Shown here in pieces: positions 44,903-53,411 of a DNA stretch of 64,000 nucleotides. The stretch is from Bacillota bacterium (lineage in GTDB: Bacteria > Bacillota > Clostridia > Christensenellales > Aristaeellaceae), in contig JAEYCB010000025.1 in the NCBI GenBank assembly GCA_023404345.1, positions 1 through 64,000 of the forward strand, read 5' to 3'. Both the position numbers and the translations under genes were made by a program. Under the pieces are notes generated by a model. The model ran no database searches. It was not told where the DNA came from and worked only from the letters and a program-made list of their open reading frames with translations. Position 1 is the first letter of the stretch. Each line of letters starts with the position of its first letter.

Positions 44903-45664
44903 TCAAAGGAACAGCTCACTTTCTTTCCGCTCAGAGCAAACCTTCTTCAGCATCAGGCTGGCCGCAGAGAGCATGACAGGATTAAGTTTGCGAGCCCCCT
45001 GCGGACATACAGCGATACAACGCATACAGGAGATGCACGCCTTCTCGTCCACCTTCTTCGGATCTTCCTTGTTGATGGCCTGTACGGGACACTCTGCTGC
45101 ACAGACGCCACAGTTGGTGCACTCTTTTGTTGCTTTGGGCACCATGCCGGCTCCTCCGGCTTTCTTGTAAGGGCGATTACCGGGAATCGCAGGATCTGAA
45201 GCGTCTGCCGCAGAGAGTTTATGCTGAATCTGTTTGGCAAAATCGGAAAGCTGTGCCGCATCCTGTGCATCAGGCCGACCGGCGGCAAACTGCCGGGCGA
45301 TGGAATGTTCCGCAATGGCGGCAACTGCCGCAATCACCTGAAACCCAGCCTGCTTTGCAGCGTCCTCCAGTTCTACCACCGTATCCTCATAGGCACGGTT
45401 GCCATAGACACAAACCAGAACGGCTCGGGCGCCGTTGCCATGCGCCATGCCCAGCCGCTCTACCGCTACAGCAGGAACACGGCCACCGTAGGACGGCACG
45501 GAAATGACTGCTACATCCTCTTTTGCCAGTGAAATGGCATCAAAGTCCTGCTTGCTGTCGGTTAAGTCAACGGTGATTACGTCTCCCTCCAGTACGCCTG
45601 TCAAACAGTCAGCTACCTTTTTCGTTCCACCTGTTGGGCTGAACACGATGTCATAAAGTTTCAT
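44903..45664 (-). CDS. EFR1-family flavodoxin-ferredoxin
   Basis: This 253-residue electron carrier has an N-terminal flavodoxin-like domain with the FMN phosphate loop SPTGGTKK (9-16) and a C-terminal pair of 4Fe-4S motifs, CTNCGVCAAECP and CISCMRCIAVCP. It probably moves electrons from central metabolism to the neighbouring redox proteins. The start follows AAAGGAGGA. It is one unit with the DUF2284 gene downstream and the nitroreductase pseudogene upstream. Confidence 0.88.
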   Translation of the reverse strand: MKLYDIVFSPTGGTKKVADCLTGVLEGDVITVDLTDSKQDFDAISLAKEDVAVISVPSYGGRVPAVAVERLGMAHGNGARAVLVCVYGNRAYEDTVVELEDAAKQAGFQVIAAVAAIAEHSIARQFAAGRPDAQDAAQLSDFAKQIQHKLSAADASDPAIPGNRPYKKAGGAGMVPKATKECTNCGVCAAECPVQAINKEDPKKVDEKACISCMRCIAVCPQGARKLNPVMLSAASLMLKKVCSERKESELFL

Positions 45665-45719
45665 CAGTATATCCTCCTTTTACTCGCCAATACGCCAGGA
45701 ATTCATGTAATGTATGTTC

Positions 45720-46390
45720 TCAGAAAGTTTTGCATCTTCCTGGGACATCTTTTTCAAAAGTTTCGGCCAGCTCCAAAGCTGTCTGATGGAAATGAGACAG
45801 GGCAATACCGAAATCCACCTGTTTAATGATTTTCTCCGCTTTAGAAAGTCCGGGTTTATAATCCACATAAAAGTAATAAGCTGTTTCCGTTTTACGCACC
45901 CGCCAAAGCTGTGCATTTGGGGCCGAGGGCGCCAGCCGCACCATTTCCAGCGGCTGGGCATAGGCTCCGGCCATGTCTTTTGGACAACGGGGTACGAGAA
46001 TCCGCCTGATAAAACAGTTTCTTCCATTCCTTTCGAGAGGAAGATTTCATGGTGGAGCGCATCATTGTTTCGGTCAGACTGCGTTTGGCGGCGGGATATC
46101 CCACCGGAGAAATCGCCAGAAACAGTGAATCTTCATGACAGAAGCAAAGCTGTCCCGATTGAATGTCGCCGCCAACCATACCGTACCCAGTCCCATATGA
46201 GTGGCCGCCAGGATCAGATTTTCGAATTCATATCTGGCCGCCAATGGCGCCTGCTCCGTATCCGGGATAGGAACCCCGAGGAAGGTACTCGCCCCCCTTG
46301 ATGACGCCGCAGGTTCCCAGCTTTTCATCATCTGCATTCAGCATCGACTGGAAAGATAAAATTGCTTCGTCCAATGAAATTCGTTGTTTT
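45720..46390 (-). pseudogene. Nitroreductase (TM1586-like), broken by at least three frameshifts
   Basis: Read on the minus strand, family blocks occur in order but in different frames: ADDEKLGTCGVIKG near 46,310, then STFLGVPIPD and ENLILAATHMGLGTVW (to about 46,130), then LAISPVGYPAAKRSLTE (to about 45,985), then MVRLAPSAPNAQLWRV and DFGIALSHFH (to 45720). The N-terminal third is missing. When whole it would have been a flavin reductase that worked with the EFR1 ferredoxin. The lesions show this part of the island is decaying. Bases 46391-46762 hold no gene I recognise. Confidence 0.75.
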
Positions 46391-46762
46391 GGATGCACGT
46401 CTCATAAGCAATGCACCTACCGTGTGGTCTAGTGTGTAAATCAAAACCACGTTGAAAAATGCAAGCAATGTTCCAGTTTCCCATGTGGCAAAATAAAGGA
46501 TATGCTCTTGTATTCCGCTGAACACGAGAAATAGAATTTTATCAACATGTCCTGTTTTATCACAGAACCTTTACCAGCAAAGCATATGTAGGCCCCTGAT
46601 TTGAAATCAGAGCATATTGGGGAGCACCTTTTGGCATTGCTACATAAACTGACGTACAGGCTTTTTTGATCACCAATTTCCCTGATTATACCGGGGCCTT
46701 CTTTAACTATGGCACAACGCCATTTCTTTCAGCAATTTGTATTATCAGCCGCATACTTTCTG

Positions 46763-47350
46763 CTATTCCTTCACAGCCTGATTCTGCGCCGTTGGGCAAA
46801 ACAGCACCATCAGATTTTCTCTTGCCTGGGTCAGCAGATCAAATTGCCCTCTTGCTACGCACCAATTGATAATCACGCTATTGGTTAACAAAATAGCAGC
46901 CATTGCCAGTCGTTCAGGTTCTGCCCGGTTGGAGATCAACCCCTCCGCTTGGGCGTAACCAATTAACTCTTGCGCTGTACGGCGCTCCTGAGCGTAAAGC
47001 ACCTTCAAATCTTCAGATTCGCTTTCCATGCTTAACCGGCGCTTATAGTATTGCGCTGTAAGCATCCAACCACTTCGTTCAGCCCGCTGAGCGCACATGG
47101 TACATGTCACCAGAACGCGCTCCATCAAATCGTGTGTGGCAGCAAGGGCAAAGAGCTCCTTATTTCTCGGGCGCATATCATGCATCCGAAGACAGTCCAT
47201 CAGCTCCTCCTTGGTTTTAAAGTGATAATAGAAGGTGCTGTTCGCCACTTCGGCATTCTGGCAAATGTCTTTAATCGTCACGTTTTCAAAACTTTTTTCT
47301 GAAAATAGAGACAAAGCGCTTTGAATAATGCGGTCACGATTTTTACTCAT
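46763..47350 (-). CDS. TetR-family repressor
   Basis: This is a 195-residue regulator with the TetR helix-turn-helix at about 8-50 (FENVTIKDICQNAEVANSTFYYHF) and a helical ligand domain. Its start overlaps the apbE stop in ATGA, so both are made from one transcript. The divergent promoter upstream of apbE contains a perfect 18-bp palindrome, the likely operator. It probably senses a redox-active or aromatic ligand and controls both arms of the flavin module. Confidence 0.9.
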   Translation of the reverse strand: MSKNRDRIIQSALSLFSEKSFENVTIKDICQNAEVANSTFYYHFKTKEELMDCLRMHDMRPRNKELFALAATHDLMERVLVTCTMCAQRAERSGWMLTAQYYKRRLSMESESEDLKVLYAQERRTAQELIGYAQAEGLISNRAEPERLAMAAILLTNSVIINWCVARGQFDLLTQARENLMVLFCPTAQNQAVKE

Positions 47351-48588
47351 GGTACGCCTCCATCCTCTTTGTCTTTAAAAAGGGAACCGGTATAGATTGC
47401 TTCTCCCTGCTCCCCCATAGCAGATGCCTGTAGGTAAGCGTTGTCCTCCAAGCGAAGTGCGGAATCCGGAAGGTTGGAAAACACCTCTAAATTGGGATAT
47501 CCCGTCTCAAAAAAAACCATTACTGCAGATTGATCGTTAAAGGATTCATTTACATATTTCATTGCCGCTGTGGGTCCCATCACGCAAAGTGCGGTGCTCA
47601 GAGCATCATTGTAAGCTGCACTCGGCCCCAAAAGCGTTACGCTGGCGATCCCCCTCTGTGGCTCGCTTTCATTGGGCATGTTGATGGGATATCCCGTACG
47701 CGGATCAATAATGTGGCAATAGATAATGCCATCCAGCGTATAGGTATGGTTGGCGTCGGAGCTGGTGGACACTGTGGTATCTTGTGCAAACACAGTCGCA
47801 AAATGGCTTTCGCCGCTATGACCGGTACGCGGCTTAGCCAGTGTAAGGCCATAGTCACCTTCCGGCCTTGCCAAGAGAGAAATAGAACTGCCGCCACATA
47901 CGAAGTGACCTTGTGTAAAACCCATCTGTGCCAGCTGGCTGATCACCATGTCACAAGCGAATCCTTTGGCAATACCGCCCAAATCCAATTGAGCCTGAAA
48001 TGTGTTGCCATCGACTGTAACAGGCGGTGTGTTTTTTTGCAGTCTCCAGCCAGTCATCTCATCCCCCAAAAGTGTTATGCTTTCCATCCCGACCAGTTTT
48101 TGTAACCCCTGAATATAACGCACGTCAGGCAGCGGAAGCTTTCCATTCACATAGGCACGGTCGTAAGGCTGCGAGGGTTTGTATGCGTTTTGGTTGAAAC
48201 GTGGAGAAAAGCCCCAAAGGTCCACCAATGGATAAACCGTCGGATCATATAACCCGCCAGTCTTTTCAAATGCCGTACGCGCAATCTGAAATAGCTGTGC
48301 GGTAATATTGCTCACAGAACAGCTCTCGCCATATGCTAACCGGTTGAAACGGGACACATCCGATTCGGCTTCCGACAGCGATACAGCCTTCTGTACCTGC
48401 TCCAGCGTTTGCTTTACCATCTGCCATGCCCGATCAAAGGCTGATGCATCCTCCGTATAGAGAAACAGCGCACTGACAGTGGAAAAATACTCATCCGTAT
48501 GCTTGCTCTTCACCGTCTCTCCCAGTGCAGGCCGAAGCGCGAGCAGCATGAGAACCGTCCACACGATACACCACGCACGCTTTTTCAT
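47347..48588 (-). CDS. apbE: FAD:protein FMN transferase (ApbE), exported
   Basis: This 413-residue enzyme attaches FMN from FAD to a Thr in target proteins, outside the membrane. A signal peptide (1-23) precedes the domain. The family blocks VDLWGFSP, LDLGGIAKGFACD, VCGGSSISL and HIIDPRTGYP (Mg2+ site) are intact. Target domains are encoded right across the promoter (49649-50314) and in the reductase at 22284-23993. It starts behind GGGGAGGAAA. It lacks the lipobox Cys common in ApbE proteins, so it may be released or held by an uncleaved signal. Confidence 0.92.
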   Translation of the reverse strand: MKKRAWCIVWTVLMLLALRPALGETVKSKHTDEYFSTVSALFLYTEDASAFDRAWQMVKQTLEQVQKAVSLSEAESDVSRFNRLAYGESCSVSNITAQLFQIARTAFEKTGGLYDPTVYPLVDLWGFSPRFNQNAYKPSQPYDRAYVNGKLPLPDVRYIQGLQKLVGMESITLLGDEMTGWRLQKNTPPVTVDGNTFQAQLDLGGIAKGFACDMVISQLAQMGFTQGHFVCGGSSISLLARPEGDYGLTLAKPRTGHSGESHFATVFAQDTTVSTSSDANHTYTLDGIIYCHIIDPRTGYPINMPNESEPQRGIASVTLLGPSAAYNDALSTALCVMGPTAAMKYVNESFNDQSAVMVFFETGYPNLEVFSNLPDSALRLEDNAYLQASAMGEQGEAIYTGSLFKDKEDGGVP

Positions 48589-48629
48589 ACCTTTCCTCCC
48601 CTGCGCAGCAAAACGGCTTTATGGTTTTT

Positions 48630-48659
48630 ATTATACATGAAAGCATAATACAAAAGCAA
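48630..48659 (-). promoter_or_regulatory. apbE-tetR promoter
   Basis: On the minus strand TTGCTT (48654-48659) and TATAAT (48630-48635) have an 18-base spacer. It is about 70 bases from the operator palindrome, on the other arm of the divergent region. Confidence 0.65.
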
Positions 48660-48711
48660 GTTATATATAGCGAACTACAAATATTATTCATATAAATATT
48701 AAAAAAATGAA

Positions 48712-48740
48712 TTGACAACAGATTGGCAATACAGTATACT
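48712..48740 (+). promoter_or_regulatory. Promoter of the exported nitroreductase-FMN protein operon
   Basis: TTGACA (48712-48717) and TATACT (48735-48740) with a 17-base spacer make a strong sigma-A promoter. The -10 lies wholly inside the 18-bp palindrome, so a bound repressor would block it. Confidence 0.85.
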
Positions 48741-48745
48741 GTATT
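48728..48745. promoter_or_regulatory. 18-bp perfect palindrome, probable TetR operator
   Basis: AATACAGTATACTGTATT reads the same on both strands and is centred on the -10 box. The size and symmetry fit TetR-family operators, and a tetR gene is at the end of the divergent operon. Confidence 0.8.
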
Positions 48746-48791
48746 CCACAATCGTTAAAGATTGCACAAAGGGAAAGGAGAATTGGAAACC

Positions 48792-49580
48792 ATGAAAAAA
48801 CGCCTTGTAACTATGATGTTGGTTGTCATGATAGCGCTGTTGCCGGTTCTGGCAGTCGCCGAGGAAGCCTCCTTTGACGCATCTGGCCTGATTGACTGGT
48901 TCAACGAGAGCAACACCTGGATGACGGTAGCCAACGGTCACTGGTCTTCTGATCCGGCCGATCAGATCAGCGACGAAGAGCTGGCCAAAGTGTTCAGCAT
49001 GGCCGTGAAGCAGCAGAACGCCGTGCACTGGACGCCGTGGTATTTCATTGTGGTCAAGGATGTGGAAGAGCAGCGCAAAATCATTGGCGATGCCTGGGGC
49101 GACCCCAACGACATGGCCACCGAGGGCACTGTTACCATCCTTGTGCTGGCGGACCAGATTATGACCGCAGAAGAAGGCCATGCCAGCGAATATGATGGCT
49201 ACTATATGCCCACGACTTTTGCCTACTATGACACCGGCCTCACCTGCGGCCTGATGGAAGTTGCTCTGGCCTCTCTGGGCTACCAGACGCATTACTTTGG
49301 CACCATCAACGGCGAATATGCGCCCAAGGACCTGGCTGATGGCAAATATCAGTCCATGAGCCGCTACCTCAAGGATGATTATCAGCGCGTATGGGGCTTC
49401 CCCAACGCTTATGAAGGCGAAATCAGCGAGACCAGCGTATACCCCGTCGAGGGCAACTGCGTGTTCGTGGCGGCCATCGTAGTGGGCAAACCCGCTGCCG
49501 ACGAAACCATTGAAACCTGGGGCACCAATCATGCCCGTCCGGACAACTGGGTCATCTGGGACGGAGTGCCCAACGAATAA
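48792..49580 (+). CDS. Exported nitroreductase-family protein
   Basis: This 262-residue protein has a clear Sec signal peptide (1-23, ending AVA) followed by a nitroreductase-type fold: VFSMAVKQQNAVHWTPWYFIVV, VTILVLADQ, GLTCGLMEVALASLGYQTHYFG and FVAAIVVGKP. Nitroreductases are normally cytoplasmic FMN enzymes that use NAD(P)H, so an exported one must get its flavin and electrons in another way. The next gene, with two covalent FMN domains, is a plausible partner. The ATG follows AAAGGAG. A small hairpin (49597-49604 with 49611-49618) separates the two genes. Confidence 0.8.
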   Translation: MKKRLVTMMLVVMIALLPVLAVAEEASFDASGLIDWFNESNTWMTVANGHWSSDPADQISDEELAKVFSMAVKQQNAVHWTPWYFIVVKDVEEQRKIIGDAWGDPNDMATEGTVTILVLADQIMTAEEGHASEYDGYYMPTTFAYYDTGLTCGLMEVALASLGYQTHYFGTINGEYAPKDLADGKYQSMSRYLKDDYQRVWGFPNAYEGEISETSVYPVEGNCVFVAAIVVGKPAADETIETWGTNHARPDNWVIWDGVPNE

Positions 49581-49648
49581 GCCATCATGGCTTTGGGGGC
49601 TTCCTTTTCCGGAAGCTCCTATTTCATTGTAAATTAAGGAGAAAAAAG

Positions 49649-50314
49649 ATGAAAAAGATCTTATCCCTGATTCTGTGCGGATTGCTGCTGACCATGGGAA
49701 CCGCTCTGGCGGAGCTCGCCTTTGAACCAAATGTATATACCGGTGTTGGCGAGGGCATGGGAGGCGATGTGACCGTTGAAGTCACCTTCAGCGAAAACGC
49801 CATTGAGGAAGTCAAGGTTGTTTCCCATACGGAAACCCCCGGTATCAGCGACCCGGCCATCGAGCAGATTCCCTCCGCCATCGTAGAGGCGCAATCGCTG
49901 GATGTTGACGCCGTAGCAGGCGCAACGATAACCAGTAAGGCCATTGTCCAGGCCGTCGAGGATTGCGCCGTCCAGGCCGGCGCAGATCTTTCCCTGTTGA
50001 AAAGCGAAGTTGAGCTTCCGGAAAACACCTATGAAGGCGTGGGCAAGGGAATTGGCGGCGAAGTAAAGGTTTGGCTTGAGGTTGTAGACGGAAAAATGGT
50101 TTCTCTCACTGTTACAGAACAGTCCGAAACCGAATTTGTCGCCGGCCCCGCGCTGGAGAAGATTCCCGCCGCCATTCTGGAGGCCCAGTCCTTTGACGTT
50201 GACGCAGTCACGGGCGCGACGGTAACCAGCCGCGCGATCATTGACGCCGCAAAGGACGCAGCCGCAAAGGCCGGTTTGGATGTCGAGGCCATGAGTCCCG
50301 AGGAAGAAGAATAA
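49649..50314 (+). CDS. Exported protein with two FMN-binding (flavinylation) domains
   Basis: This 221-residue protein has a signal peptide (1-21) and two FMN-binding domains in tandem (about 27-110 and 127-210). Each ends with an ApbE target motif: VDAVAGATITS (Thr93) and VDAVTGATVTS (Thr192). The two domains are clear duplicates, with YTGVGEGMGGDVTVEV matched by YEGVGKGIGGEVKVWL. It most likely carries two covalent FMN groups outside the membrane and passes electrons to the exported nitroreductase or other partners. It ends with an acidic tail and a terminator. AAGGAG lies before the ATG. Confidence 0.88.
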   Translation: MKKILSLILCGLLLTMGTALAELAFEPNVYTGVGEGMGGDVTVEVTFSENAIEEVKVVSHTETPGISDPAIEQIPSAIVEAQSLDVDAVAGATITSKAIVQAVEDCAVQAGADLSLLKSEVELPENTYEGVGKGIGGEVKVWLEVVDGKMVSLTVTEQSETEFVAGPALEKIPAAILEAQSFDVDAVTGATVTSRAIIDAAKDAAAKAGLDVEAMSPEEEE

Positions 50315-50330
50315 CCGTTCCCTAACGTTA

Positions 50331-50366
50331 AGGGCGCATCTGCCGCACGGGCAGATGCGCCTTTAC
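50331..50366 (+). terminator. Terminator of the flavin module
   Basis: A perfect 11-bp core stem (50334-50344 with 50350-50360), extended by further pairs on the outside, is followed by CTTTACT. The 50367-50732 spacer holds no gene I can support; a 112-codon frame there has no ribosome site or family likeness. Confidence 0.8.
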
Positions 50367-50732
50367 TATATCAAAAAAGCTCCCCCTCAACGGCTTTTGC
50401 TAACCGGGTACTTTTCTCCGCCGCCTTACTTTTCCCTCCATTCACACCATTGGGAACCAACAGGCTGTTTCAGGATTGCTTCTTTTTCCTAGGTGGTCAT
50501 TTTGATGAACCAGGAGGCTGTTTCTCTGGCGAATGCGTACCCTCTCCCATTCATATAGCTCTGCTCCTACGCTTTTTATTCATTATTGGACAGACAGCTT
50601 TTCCCGTGCTTTTATGCCTGTGTTTTCCAAGCAGGCGGAGAGCATCGAAGTTTTCCTGTCTTCGACCGCTGATCAGTGTCATTTCTTCTTTCTGCTTTTT
50701 TCCCGGAACGAAAGCGCTTTCCTATTCTTTCG

Positions 50733-50761
50733 TTGACACAATCGGCACGATTTGCCATAAT
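50733..50761 (+). promoter_or_regulatory. Promoter of the maltodextrin operon
   Basis: TTGACA (50733-50738) and CATAAT (50756-50761) with a 17-base spacer, about 50 bases before the binding-protein ATG. Confidence 0.75.
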
Positions 50762-50814
50762 ACAGACAAAAGCGGCCGCCAGTTTTGAAAAGTTGATGGG
50801 TCAGGAGGTATCGT

Positions 50815-51993
50815 ATGATGAAAAAGTGCCTTTGTTTGTTGCTTTCCTTGACGATGCTGTGCCTCTCTGCGGGCGCGGCCTTTGCGGAAACTGTCGCACT
50901 AAAGGTATGGGGCAGCCAGGAGGACCAGGAGCTGCTGGCCGAGCTGTGCCAGGCTTTCGCGGCAGAGCATCCCGAAACCACTTATGAATTTACTTACGGC
51001 GTCGTGGGCGAGGCGGATGCCAAGGCCCGCTACCTGGAGGACCCAGCGGCGGCTGCCGACGTGTTCTCCTACCCTGACGACCAGATCATCGACCTGGTGA
51101 ACGCCGACGCGCTCTACGAGGTCACCCGCAACCATGACGCCATCGTGGCCGCCAACTCCGTGGGCTCGGTCAACGCGGCTTCTGTCAATGGTGTGCTGTA
51201 CGGCTACCCCATGACTGCCGATAATGGCTACTTCCTTTACTATGATAAGTCCGTCGTCTCCGACGAGGATGCCAAGTCCTTTGACACGCTGCTGGCTGCC
51301 GCCGAAAAGGCCGGCAAGAAGGTCCAGATCGATATTTCCAATGGCTGGTACCTGGCGGGATTCTTCCTGGGCAATGGCTGCACGCTCACGCTGGATGGAA
51401 ACGGCAACCAGATCTGCGACTTCAACAGCGAAAAGGGTTTGAAAGCTGCCGAGGCCATACGCGCCATCTGCAACCATCCCGCCTATACCAGCGGCGACGA
51501 CACCGTGCTGCAGGGAGGAATGGGCGACGCCATTTGTGCCGGCATCAGCGGCACATGGGTAGCGGCGGCCATTAAGGAAAAGCTGGGCGAAAACTACGCC
51601 GCCGCCAAGCTGCCTACCTTCACTGTAGACGGCCAGCAGGTACAGATGGGCTCCTTCCTGGGCTGCAAGATCATCGGTGTGAATACCCAGACCCAATATC
51701 CCGTGGAGGCTATGGAGCTGGCAGAATACCTGACCAGCGAACAGGCGCAGATCCGCCGCTACGAGGTGCGGGGCTATGGTCCCTCCAACCTGAATGCCGC
51801 CGCGTCCGAAGCGGTTTCTGCCGATGTGGCTCTCTCCGCGCTGGCAGCACAGAGCGAATTTGGTGTAAGCCAGCATGTGCTGGGTGCATTCTGGACACCT
51901 GCCGAGGCCTTCGGCGCAGAACTGGAAGCTCACTCCGAAGCCGACCTGCAAACGCTTTTGGACCAGTTTGTCAGCCAGGTCACGGCGCAGTAA
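50815..51993 (+). CDS. Maltodextrin-type ABC substrate-binding protein
   Basis: This is a 392-residue MalE-like extracellular binding protein. The signal peptide (1-24, ending AFA) is followed by the usual MalE start (ALKVWGSQEDQELLAEL). Later family segments are NGVLYGYPMTADNGYFLYYDKS and GSFLGCKIIGVNTQTQYP. The start is a double ATG behind AGGAGG. Together with MalF, MalG and a GH13 enzyme, the ligand is very likely a malto-oligosaccharide or cyclodextrin. Confidence 0.9.
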   Translation: MMKKCLCLLLSLTMLCLSAGAAFAETVALKVWGSQEDQELLAELCQAFAAEHPETTYEFTYGVVGEADAKARYLEDPAAAADVFSYPDDQIIDLVNADALYEVTRNHDAIVAANSVGSVNAASVNGVLYGYPMTADNGYFLYYDKSVVSDEDAKSFDTLLAAAEKAGKKVQIDISNGWYLAGFFLGNGCTLTLDGNGNQICDFNSEKGLKAAEAIRAICNHPAYTSGDDTVLQGGMGDAICAGISGTWVAAAIKEKLGENYAAAKLPTFTVDGQQVQMGSFLGCKIIGVNTQTQYPVEAMELAEYLTSEQAQIRRYEVRGYGPSNLNAAASEAVSADVALSALAAQSEFGVSQHVLGAFWTPAEAFGAELEAHSEADLQTLLDQFVSQVTAQ

Positions 51994-52000
51994 CGGACCG

Positions 52001-52032
52001 AAAGGGCTGCTTCGAAGGCGGGGCAGCCCTTT
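52001..52032 (+). promoter_or_regulatory. Hairpin between binding protein and MalF
   Basis: A perfect 10-bp stem (52001-52010 with 52023-52032) with a 12-base loop and no T-run. It has the same position and likely the same role as the hairpin at 3717-3752. Confidence 0.65.
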
Positions 52033-52058
52033 GCCTTTGACCAGAGGGAGGGAAAGTC

Positions 52059-53411
52059 ATGAAGCGCGTAGGTGATCGCACCGCAGAAATCCTCATGCAT
52101 GGAAATTGCTGGACGCGCCTGTCCGCACTGGCGATGGGCACAGGTTGCCTGCGCCATGGGCAAATTGCCAAAGGTCTGTTATATCTGATCTTTGAGGTGC
52201 TGTACTTTCTGTTTTTTTTCAGCTTCGGCTGGCCGTATCTGAGCCGCTTCCCCACGCTTGGCACTTCGGCGCAGCGCCGGGTATGGGATGAAGCGGCGCA
52301 GATCTACCGCCGTGTGCCCGGTGATAACTCCATGCTGATTCTGCTTTTCAGCGTGCTCACCCTTGCGTCCATCATTCTGTTTGCTGCCGTGTGGCGACTG
52401 AATCTGAAAAGCGCCTGGGCGCTTGAGCAGAAGGCAGAGCGGCACGAGCACATCAACTGCTTCCGCGAGGACATGAAAACATTACTGGACGAACGCTTCC
52501 ATGTAACACTTCTGTCCATGCCCATGCTCACGCTGGTGCTCTTTACCGCGCTGCCCATCGCCTTTATGATCCTCATCGCCTTTACCAACTTCGACTCCAC
52601 GCACCAGCCGCCGGGCCAGCTCTTCACCTGGACAGGACTGACGAATGTAACGGATGTGTTCCTTGGCAACGAGGTCAAAACCCGCACCTTCTTTGGGATT
52701 CTCGGCTGGACGCTGGTGTGGGCCGTGCTGGCTACCTTTACCAACTACATTCTTGGGATGCTTTTGGCAGTGGTCATCAACCACCGGGTGGTACGGCTCA
52801 AAAAGCTGTGGCGCACCTGCTTTGTCATCGCCATCGCGGTGCCGCAGTTCGTAAGCCTCCTGCTGATCTCACGGGCGCTGGAGCCGCAGGGATCCGTCAA
52901 CGTCGCGCTGATGGCGCTGGGCTGGATTGACGCGCCTCTTCCCTTCCTGACCGACCCCACGCTGGCGCGCGTGGTCGTGGTGGTAGTAAATATGTGGATC
53001 GGCATTCCCTATACCATGCTCACCTTCAGCGGCGTGCTGCTCAACATTCCCTCCGACCTGTACGAAAGCGCACAGATGGATGGTGCCGGACCCGTGCGGC
53101 AATTCGTATCCATTACGCTGCCCTATATGGTGTTTATCACTGCACCCGCGACTATCACCACCTTCGTTACCAACATCAACAACTTCAACGTCATCTATCT
53201 TCTCACCGCCGGTGGCCCCTTCTCCCTGGACTATTATCAGGCCGGCAAGACCGATCTGCTGGTCACCTGGCTCTACAAGCTGACCGTGGACCAGCATGAT
53301 TACGCGCTGGCCTCCACCATCGGCATCTTCATCTTCATGCTCGTCTCCTCCTGCTCCCTCGCTGTTTATAACCGCACCGGAGCCATTCGAAGGGAGGATC
53401 AGTTCCAATGA
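52059..53411 (+). CDS. malF: Maltodextrin ABC transporter permease MalF
   Basis: This 450-residue permease has the long N-terminal region with two extra membrane segments typical of MalF/GanP (FEVLYFLFFFSFGWPY and MLILLFSVLTLASIILF), then six core segments. The EAA loop is YESAQMDGAGPVRQFVSITLP. The ATG follows GGGAGGGAAA. The stop overlaps malG by 4 bases. Confidence 0.92.
   Translation: MKRVGDRTAEILMHGNCWTRLSALAMGTGCLRHGQIAKGLLYLIFEVLYFLFFFSFGWPYLSRFPTLGTSAQRRVWDEAAQIYRRVPGDNSMLILLFSVLTLASIILFAAVWRLNLKSAWALEQKAERHEHINCFREDMKTLLDERFHVTLLSMPMLTLVLFTALPIAFMILIAFTNFDSTHQPPGQLFTWTGLTNVTDVFLGNEVKTRTFFGILGWTLVWAVLATFTNYILGMLLAVVINHRVVRLKKLWRTCFVIAIAVPQFVSLLLISRALEPQGSVNVALMALGWIDAPLPFLTDPTLARVVVVVVNMWIGIPYTMLTFSGVLLNIPSDLYESAQMDGAGPVRQFVSITLPYMVFITAPATITTFVTNINNFNVIYLLTAGGPFSLDYYQAGKTDLLVTWLYKLTVDQHDYALASTIGIFIFMLVSSCSLAVYNRTGAIRREDQFQ

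Noticed and set aside
46328..46525. 65-codon minus-strand frame upstream of the nitroreductase remnant
   Set aside because: No recognisable family or ribosome site, and it overlaps the remnant's 5' part in another frame.
46575..46630. tRNA-like stretch with a CTGATTTGAAATCAG hairpin
   Set aside because: It could not be folded by eye into a cloverleaf with T-loop and acceptor stem; it is probably just a small inverted repeat.
50450..50788. 112-codon frame in the gap before the maltodextrin operon
   Set aside because: No ribosome site, odd Cys/Phe-rich composition, and it runs through the promoter at 50733-50761.
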